Of a stretch of 64,000 nucleotides of DNA, positions 60,706 to 64,000 are shown piece after piece; position 1 is the first letter of the stretch, and every line of letters starts with the position of its first letter. Origin of the DNA: Afifellaceae bacterium (GTDB taxonomy: Bacteria > Pseudomonadota > Alphaproteobacteria > Rhizobiales > Afifellaceae). The translations under genes and the position numbers were made by a program. The notes beneath the pieces are model-generated. The model searched no databases. It was not told the origin of the DNA and worked only from the letters and a program-made list of their open reading frames with translations. The stretch lies in assembly GCA_028281235.1 (NCBI GenBank), contig JANQKG010000045.1, positions 1-64,000 on the forward strand, written 5' to 3'.

Positions 60706-60984
60706 CCCTGTTCAAAGATGGAGAAGCACGGATGAAGATCGTTCGCTCATTTCTCGGCAAGCTGCGTCGCTTTGTACAGCGGGTTCACTACGCTTAAGAG
60801 CTGATCCTGAAAGCATGCTCGGACTCCGATCCGGGGTCGGCGCCGGCTTGAGCGGTGCGCGTTGCGCGTCGCGATTAAGGCAATCGTAACCAAGAGTGCC
60901 GATGCTGCCCCTGTTTTCGTTTTGACGGCATTCGCTGCCGAACCGCGTCGGCGACACTCGGCGCGCAGAATCGGGGGCTGACGA
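60706..60984. other. Gap between parA and the exported four-Cys protein
   Basis: The gap contains a possible 21-codon gene at 60732-60797. The rest (60798-60984) has mixed composition, with GATCCGGGGTCGGCGCCGGC forming a short dyad near 60830-60850. No other feature is evident. Confidence 0.4.
60732..60797 (+). CDS. Possible 21-residue small protein
   Basis: The frame reads MKIVRSFLGKLRRFVQRVHYA followed by TAA. It is a short basic amphipathic helix, with GGAG nine bases upstream. Such small basic proteins occur in bacteria, but a chance frame of this length is common. It follows the parA stop by 26 bases. Evidence is only the ribosome site and helical pattern. Confidence 0.3.
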   Translation: MKIVRSFLGKLRRFVQRVHYA

Positions 60985-61302
60985 ATGCGGAACATGGATG
61001 GGGTTCTGATGCGACAGCTTGCAGCCGCGCTCGCTTTAACGGCACTGGCGATCGCCGCCACGATGGGTCTGATCGGCCCGACGCACGCGGCCGATCTGCC
61101 TTCCGGCCACCACGCCGCACCGGCGGCCAACGGCATTGCCTGCGCCCCGCGCGAGGAGGTGATCCTCTTCCGCGAGCGCGGCATCGTTCCGAAATATCGT
61201 GTGGCGACCGAGCCGGCGCGCACACCGTACTATACCTGCGTGACGGGAACGGTGCTGAAGCCGGGCGACATTCCCCCGCCGCCGGAATATTGCTGCGGCT
61301 GA
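60985..61302 (+). CDS. Small exported protein with four cysteines
   Basis: The 105-residue protein has a signal peptide (LMRQLAAALALTALAIAATMGLIGPTHA-AD) with an inner ATG at 61009. The mature part of about 70 residues has four cysteines (ANGIACAPREEV, YYTCVTGTVL, PEYCCG). No known family is recognised; cysteine spacing suggests one or two disulfides in the periplasm. It ends with PPPPEYCCG, an unusual Pro-Pro and Cys-Cys tail. A terminator-like hairpin follows. Confidence 0.7.
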   Translation: MRNMDGVLMRQLAAALALTALAIAATMGLIGPTHAADLPSGHHAAPAANGIACAPREEVILFRERGIVPKYRVATEPARTPYYTCVTGTVLKPGDIPPPPEYCCG

Positions 61303-61323
61303 GCGCCGAGCATCGCAACTTCG

Positions 61324-61349
61324 AAAGGCCGGGCTCCGCCCGTCCTTTT
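61324..61349 (+). terminator. Rho-independent terminator after the four-Cys gene
   Basis: AAAGGCCGGGC, TCC and GCCCGTCCTTTT form a hairpin whose stem is AAAGG..CGGGC with GCCCG..CCTTT. A short T-run follows (TTTTCG). It lies 20 bases after the stop at 61302. Confidence 0.65.
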
Positions 61350-61423
61350 CGTTGGCGTTGCCACTTGCGGGCCGCACGGCGAGGGACTAACCGAAGGCTA
61401 GGAACCTCGCTTGATCCTATGTC

Positions 61424-62920
61424 ATGCCCATCGCCGAGACGCGCAACACGAACCCAAAAAACTTGATCCCCGGCGCCACCGGCGATTGGGAGGTGGTGAT
61501 CGGCATGGAGGTGCATGCCCAGGTCGCCTCGAAGGCTAAGCTGTTCTCCGGCGCACCGACCGATTTTGGTGGCGCCCCCAACGATCATGTCAGCCTCGTC
61601 GACGCCGCCATGCCGGGCATGCTGCCGGTCATCAACGAAGAATGCGTGCGCCAGGCGATCCGCACCGGTCTCGGCCTGAAGGCTGAGATCAACCGGCACT
61701 CCGTTTTCGCCCGCAAGAACTATTTCTATCCCGACCTGCCGCAGGGCTATCAGATCTCGCAATACGACCAGCCGATCGTTGGCGAGGGCACCGTCGTCGT
61801 GGAGGTTCCTGACGCGAACGGCGACATGGAGGAGGTGCGTGTCGGCGTTGAGCGCCTGCATCTGGAACAGGACGCCGGCAAATCGCTGCACGACCAGCAC
61901 CCGTCCATGAGCTTCGTCGATCTGAATCGCTCCGGCGTGGCGCTGATGGAGATCGTTTCAAAGCCCGATCTGCGCTCCGCCGACGAGGCCAAGGCGTTCC
62001 TCACCAAGTTGCGGACGATCCTGCGCTATCTCGGCACCTCCGACGCCGACATGGAGAAGGGCAATCTCCGCGCCGACATCAACGTCTCGGTCCGGCGGCC
62101 CGGCGAGCCCTTTGGCACGCGCTGCGAGATCAAGAACGTCAATTCCATACGCTTCGCCGGCCAGGCCGTGGAACACGAGGCGCGGCGGCAGATCGCCATC
62201 CTGGAAGATGGCGGCGCGATCGAGCAGGAGACCCGGCTCTTCGATCCAGGGCGCGGCGAGACGCGCTCCATGCGCTCCAAGGAAGAAGCGCACGACTATC
62301 GCTACTTCCCCGATCCGGACCTGCTGCCGGTGGAATTCGATGAGGCCTATGTCGAGGCGCTGCGCGAGGGCCTGCCGGAGCTGCCTGACGATAAGCGCGT
62401 CCGCTTCCAGAGCGAATACGGCCTTTCCGCCTACGATTCCGACGTGCTCGTCGCCGACCGCGCGATCGCCAATTTCTTCGAAGGCGTCGCCCATGGCCGC
62501 GACGGCAAGCAGGCCGCCAACTGGGTGATCAATGAGCTGCTTGGCGCGCTCAACAGAGCCGACAAGAGCATTGAGGCCTCGCCGGTCTCCGCTCACCAGC
62601 TCGGCGCGCTCCTTGACCTGCAAAATGACGGCACAATCTCCGGCAAGATCGCCAAGGAGGTGTTCGACATCATGCTTCAAGACGGCGGCGACCCGGGCGA
62701 CATTGTCGAGGCGCGCGGCCTGAAGCAGGTGACCGATACCGGCGCGATCGAAGCTTTGGTCGACCAGGTGCTTGGCGACAATGCGGAGAAAGCGACCCAA
62801 GCTAAAGAGAAGCCCGCCATGATCGGCTGGTTCGTCGGCCAGGTGATGAAGGCGAGCCAGGGCAAAGCCAACCCGCAGGCGGTGAACGCCATGCTGAAAG
62901 AGAAGCTGGGGGTGGAGTAG
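61424..62920 (+). CDS. gatB: Aspartyl/glutamyl-tRNA(Asn/Gln) amidotransferase subunit B
   Basis: GatB binds the misacylated tRNA and phosphorylates the side-chain carboxylate for amidation. The 498-residue protein begins [50 protein letters not shown], with metal and ATP residues. [25 protein letters not shown] and [26 protein letters not shown] follow, and a helical YqeY-like tail ends the protein. It lies about 2.4 kb from gatA, separated by RidA, a small protein, parA and the four-Cys gene. Confidence 0.96.
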   Translation: MPIAETRNTNPKNLIPGATGDWEVVIGMEVHAQVASKAKLFSGAPTDFGGAPNDHVSLVDAAMPGMLPVINEECVRQAIRTGLGLKAEINRHSVFARKNYFYPDLPQGYQISQYDQPIVGEGTVVVEVPDANGDMEEVRVGVERLHLEQDAGKSLHDQHPSMSFVDLNRSGVALMEIVSKPDLRSADEAKAFLTKLRTILRYLGTSDADMEKGNLRADINVSVRRPGEPFGTRCEIKNVNSIRFAGQAVEHEARRQIAILEDGGAIEQETRLFDPGRGETRSMRSKEEAHDYRYFPDPDLLPVEFDEAYVEALREGLPELPDDKRVRFQSEYGLSAYDSDVLVADRAIANFFEGVAHGRDGKQAANWVINELLGALNRADKSIEASPVSAHQLGALLDLQNDGTISGKIAKEVFDIMLQDGGDPGDIVEARGLKQVTDTGAIEALVDQVLGDNAEKATQAKEKPAMIGWFVGQVMKASQGKANPQAVNAMLKEKLGVE

Positions 62921-62926
62921 GGCGCC

Positions 62927-64000
62927 GTGGCGACCAAGCGACCGGCCAGCCTGGCATTGGCTGTTGTCACCATCATGATGGTGGCCGTTGTTTCGGTCGG
63001 GAGCAATGCTGCGATCGCCCAGGACCTGCCGGGGGGACTGTCGGAGCGCGTGCAGATGCTCGCTGCAGATGGGCCGGCGGGCACGCGGCCGCTCCTTGTC
63101 TTCTTCGACGGCGGGCCGGACGCGACCGACGCCACCAAGGGCCGGGCCATCGCCGACGCGTTCCTCCGTGAAGGTGTGGATGTTGCGCTGGTGGACGCAG
63201 CCTCATCAGGTGAGGCGGGCGGCAACTTCACGCCGTCGGACATCGCGGCAGTGCTCGCTTTCGTCGCAACCTCGTCTGAGGCCCAAGGCCGCGATCGGAG
63301 CCGTACATTTGCGCTCGGCCGCGGCGCAGGCGGTGCAGCGCTCGCCACGGCGCTTCTCGACCCGTCGTACATGGCGGCCGAAGGGCGCGACGCATCGCTC
63401 CTTGCCGGCGCCTTCAGCCTCAACGCCGACCTCTCTGCGCTGCTCATGCCACCGGCCGATCCGCCGACCGCGGAGGCGCCTGTCGCAGCTCTCGCTACCG
63501 ACCCCGCCGGCCTGCCACGGCTTGTCCTCCTCACGCGCGACGGCGGCCCACGCGCCTTCGCCATCTCAGCACGCCGTCTCGCCAAGGGGCTCCGCGCTGC
63601 CGGCGCACCGCACGCCAACGACATCGTCCTGCCGCGCAACTCGGCGGTCGAGGCCTGGGGGCGCTCCGACGTCGCCTATCACGTGATCCTCGATGCAATC
63701 GGCGCCAAGACGCTGCCACAGCGCCTCACCGATCAGCTTGAGGCGGAGCTCCGGGCCAAGGCGCCCGCCTTCAACAACGACCGGATATGGGAGAGCGGCG
63801 TCACGGTAGAGAAGCACGCCATCGACGAAGCGTTCCTGAAGTCGTTCGGATGGCTTTACGCCGACCGGCTGGAGCTGCTGCGCGCCTTCCCGCTGGAGAG
63901 CTTCTATTCCGTCGATCTCCTCGACTATCTCGACCGGCTCCCCGAGAGCGTCGCGGGGCGGGGAGATCACCTGGCGCTGACGAATGTGCGCGGCCAGCGC
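62927..64000 (+). CDS. Exported alpha/beta-hydrolase-like protein (partial, runs off the end)
   Basis: The frame starts at GTG 62927, seven bases after gatB, and is open to the window edge (358 codons). A signal peptide (LALAVVTIMMVAVVSVGSNAAIAQD) leads to a segment LLVFFDGGPDATDATKGRAIADAFLREGVDVALVDA. This looks like the opening of an alpha/beta hydrolase, with a degenerate elbow [17 protein letters not shown] lacking the usual Ser. A later part with FSVDLLDYL-type repeats (SFYSVDLLDYLDRLPES) is unrecognised. It may be an inactive hydrolase-like periplasmic protein. The C-terminus is missing. Confidence 0.6.
   Translation, partial: MATKRPASLALAVVTIMMVAVVSVGSNAAIAQDLPGGLSERVQMLAADGPAGTRPLLVFFDGGPDATDATKGRAIADAFLREGVDVALVDAASSGEAGGNFTPSDIAAVLAFVATSSEAQGRDRSRTFALGRGAGGAALATALLDPSYMAAEGRDASLLAGAFSLNADLSALLMPPADPPTAEAPVAALATDPAGLPRLVLLTRDGGPRAFAISARRLAKGLRAAGAPHANDIVLPRNSAVEAWGRSDVAYHVILDAIGAKTLPQRLTDQLEAELRAKAPAFNNDRIWESGVTVEKHAIDEAFLKSFGWLYADRLELLRAFPLESFYSVDLLDYLDRLPESVAGRGDHLALTNVRGQR

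Noticed and set aside
1-64000. CRISPR arrays, insertion sequences or transposases
   Set aside because: No regularly spaced short direct repeats and no transposase or integrase motif were found; repeats present are dispersed palindromes.

Overview
The window is 64 kb of GC-rich chromosomal DNA from an alphaproteobacterium, most likely of the order Hyphomicrobiales (Rhizobiales). The assignment rests on gene order and content: lytic transglycosylase-dapA-smpB, then rpoZ-rsh-DUF2062-pdxJ-acpS-lepB-rnc-era-recO, the gatC/gatA/gatB set, a psd/pssA-type phospholipid locus, and interspersed palindromic repeats that begin TAGAGCATGATCC. A probable BciA-type 8-vinyl reductase hints at a present or past ability to make bacteriochlorophyll, but no other bch gene is in the window. 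Genus cannot be settled from the sequence alone.

Layout. 1-6 kb: pssA, a lone sugar-type periplasmic binding protein, a CYTH/CHAD gene pair and a CHASE2 adenylate cyclase. 6-9.5 kb: an MFS pump, then a small accessory patch (glycosyltransferase-like protein, SieB-like membrane protein) ending at tRNA-Gln. 9.6-16.6 kb: ppx/gppA, rlmE, guaB, MAPEG protein, rsmB-like methyltransferase, glutathione transferase and a Sel1-type mini-protein. 16.7-31.1 kb: a large catabolic and transport region. On the minus strand lie a complete branched-chain-amino-acid-type ABC importer, a 3-hydroxyacyl-CoA dehydrogenase, an SDR, a cupin and a cyclase-family hydrolase. They are divergent from an IclR regulator across a dyad operator candidate. 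On the plus strand lies a complete carbohydrate-type ABC importer with an embedded D-2-hydroxyacid dehydrogenase. 31.1-33.0 kb: an AT-richer patch with two unrecognised membrane proteins, ending at tRNA-Ser.

33-42.3 kb: DUF2267 protein, BciA-like reductase, ABM monooxygenase-like and RraA-like proteins, alpha/beta hydrolase, soluble lytic transglycosylase, dapA, smpB, a repeat-filled gap, family-5 uracil-DNA glycosylase and a NYN-domain protein. 42.4-53.5 kb: the rpoZ-to-recO housekeeping block, interrupted after era by a FitAB/VapBC toxin-antitoxin pair and a YadGH-like ABC exporter. 53.5-57 kb: UPF0173 hydrolase, a three-gene cobalt-type nitrile hydratase cluster, an AhpD-like protein and a DUF4112 protein. 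57-64 kb: gatC, gatA, RidA, an orphan ParA, a four-cysteine exported protein, gatB and the start of an exported protein that runs off the window.

Four families of intergenic repeats are scattered through the core regions. In several cases the repeat supplies the stop codon of the neighbouring gene, and in one case it occupies the ribosome-binding-site position of gatA. No CRISPR array, rRNA operon, insertion sequence or prophage was seen.
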